A stretch of DNA of 32,451 nt from Deltaproteobacteria bacterium HGW-Deltaproteobacteria-15 (lineage in GTDB: Bacteria > Desulfobacterota > DSM-4660 > Desulfatiglandales > HGW-15), in the NCBI GenBank assembly GCA_002840535.1, contig PHBH01000038.1, forward strand, positions 65,333-97,783, given 5' to 3'. Below are positions 31,386-32,451 of the stretch, piece by piece; position 1 is the first letter of the stretch; every line of letters begins with the position of its first letter. The notes under the pieces are model-generated. The model was not told the origin of the DNA, made no database searches, and saw nothing but the letters and a program-made list of their open reading frames with translations. The translations under genes were made by a program, and so were the position numbers.

Positions 31386-32451
31386 ATGACACAAGAGAAC
31401 CAAAAAAAAGAGATCCTTTCACAGATCATCCACGGAACCCCGATTCCTACCTTCGTGATCGACAGGCAGCACAGGATCACCCATTGCAACAAGGCCTATG
31501 AAAGACTGGCCGGAGCCCCCCTTGAAGAGATCATCGGAAGTCCCCCCCGGAGGTTCGCCAAACGGCTGTGGCTGGCAGACTTCATTGTGGACGGTGCAGC
31601 CGAAAAAGAAATCGCTTCCTACTATGGAAGCAGATACCGCAGATCCCCTTCCGTGGAAGGCGCTTATGAGGCCGAGGAGTTCTTTCCTGCGATCGGAGAC
31701 AAAGGACGCTGGCTCTACTTTACCGCCGCACCCTTGATGGACGATGAAGGAAAGGTGATCGGCGCCATCGAGACGCTTCAGGATGTGACCGAGAGAAAAA
31801 CCGCTGAAGAGGCCGTTCGAAAATCGGGAAGGCGATTCAGGGCGATGCTCGACTTCGCCCCTTACCCTGTAGTGGTCTTTACGCTGGAAGGGCTGGTCTC
31901 CTACCTCAACCCCGCATTTACCGAGACCTTCGGGTGGACTCTCAAGGAACTGGAGGGCAGAAACATCCCTTATGCTCCCCCCGGGTCGGAGCAGGAGACC
32001 CGGGAGCACATCCGGATGCTTTTGGAGCAGAAGGTCATCCTGCGCAGGGAGAGCAAGCGTTTCACCAGGGATGGGCGGCTCCTGAACGTGATTCTGCGGG
32101 AGGTGGTCTTCTCCGAACCCGGAGAAACGAAGCCTTCAGGGGTGATGGTGATCCTGAGGGATGTTACCCAGGAGAGGCGGATTGCGCGCCAGAACGAGGC
32201 GATGCTTCGCATCAGCATGGCCCTTCCCCGGTACCCGGACCTGGAGGATGTGCTCGATTACATCAACTCCGAAGTGAAGGATCTGTTGGGGACCGAGGGT
32301 TCTGTTGTGGTGCTTCTGGACGAGCACAAGGAAGAGCTCTTCGTGCTGGGGGCCGCCTATGACGACACCGAGACGCAGGAGAGAATCAAGGAGATCCGCT
32401 TCTCCATGGATCAGCTCATTGCCGGGAGGGTGATTCGAAGCGGGGAGCCGA
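31386..32451 (+). CDS. PAS/PAS/GAF-containing sensor protein, 3' truncated by the window
   Basis: Open from ATG 31386 to the end (over 355 codons). The first PAS domain (about 10-140) has GTPIPTFVIDRQHRITHCNK and closes with VIGAIETLQDVTERKTAEE. The second (about 150-270) has MLDFAPYPVVVFTLEGLVSY and ends VMVILRDVTQERRIARQNEA. A GAF-like start follows (LEDVLDYINSEVKDLLG, EELFVLGAAYD). No output domain is visible yet; a histidine kinase, a sigma-54 activator or a cyclic-di-GMP enzyme may lie downstream. It is divergent from the acyl-CoA synthetase gene. The ribosome-binding site is weak, so the start is uncertain. Confidence 0.85.
   Translation, partial: MTQENQKKEILSQIIHGTPIPTFVIDRQHRITHCNKAYERLAGAPLEEIIGSPPRRFAKRLWLADFIVDGAAEKEIASYYGSRYRRSPSVEGAYEAEEFFPAIGDKGRWLYFTAAPLMDDEGKVIGAIETLQDVTERKTAEEAVRKSGRRFRAMLDFAPYPVVVFTLEGLVSYLNPAFTETFGWTLKELEGRNIPYAPPGSEQETREHIRMLLEQKVILRRESKRFTRDGRLLNVILREVVFSEPGETKPSGVMVILRDVTQERRIARQNEAMLRISMALPRYPDLEDVLDYINSEVKDLLGTEGSVVVLLDEHKEELFVLGAAYDDTETQERIKEIRFSMDQLIAGRVIRSGEP

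Overview
The window looks like chromosome of an anaerobic, Gram-negative deltaproteobacterium (Desulfobacterota, Syntrophobacter/Desulfomonile-like). This is inferred from the mix of an RND efflux pump, TAXI-type TRAP and liv-type ABC transporters, a folate-linked histidine degradation route, a DUF2080 transposon-type protein, and intergenic spaces full of short dispersed repeats. No rRNA, tRNA or CRISPR array was found. The organism assignment is inference only.

Layout. (1) 1-4068: end of a periplasmic adaptor gene and a complete HAE1-type RND pump gene. (2) 4069-5980: a repeat-rich gap, then an AbrB-type antitoxin gene followed by a twice-frameshifted toxin remnant, then decayed sequence. 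(3) 5981-12918: a catabolic cluster with a FadR-type (GntR/FCD) regulator, a flavin reductase-like protein, an ACMSD-like amidohydrolase, a TAXI-TRAP binding protein, a fused TRAP permease, and an old-yellow-enzyme-type reductase broken by one frameshift. Its substrate is unknown. (4) 12919-14828: a graveyard with a tyrosine recombinase remnant and a DUF4258/DUF2283 pair led by a frameshifted small gene and a perfect palindrome. (5) 14829-24038, all on the minus strand: nine genes that read as one operon, a branched-chain-type ABC transporter (binding protein, livH, livM, livG, livF) followed by hutU, ftcD, fchA and hutI. A divergent hutC lies at 24392-25168. (6) 25200-25870: two overlapping small genes I do not recognise. 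(7) 26033-28800: thiamine genes thiE, thiL and thiM. (8) 29153-32451: a GNAT acetyltransferase, a DUF2080 protein, an ADP-forming acyl-CoA synthetase alpha-type protein, and a divergent PAS/PAS/GAF sensor gene that runs off the window.

The most coherent system is the hutC/liv/hut block. The two divergent promoters carry near-identical sequences (TTGAC[AT], 16 bases, TATAT) and the shared core TTGTATATAT over the -10 box, which resembles a HutC operator. This suggests that urocanate de-represses both the transporter and the catabolic enzymes, so the ABC system probably imports histidine, urocanate or a close relative. No hutH is present here. The enzymes give imidazolonepropionate, then formiminoglutamate, then glutamate plus methenyl-tetrahydrofolate.

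The second system worth attention is the regulator/TRAP/amidohydrolase/flavoprotein cluster, which looks like an uptake and degradation module for an organic acid. It has a FadR-type operator (TTGTCAGACAA) just downstream of the regulator promoter. Several repeat families with hairpin or inverted-repeat structure occupy most intergenic gaps.
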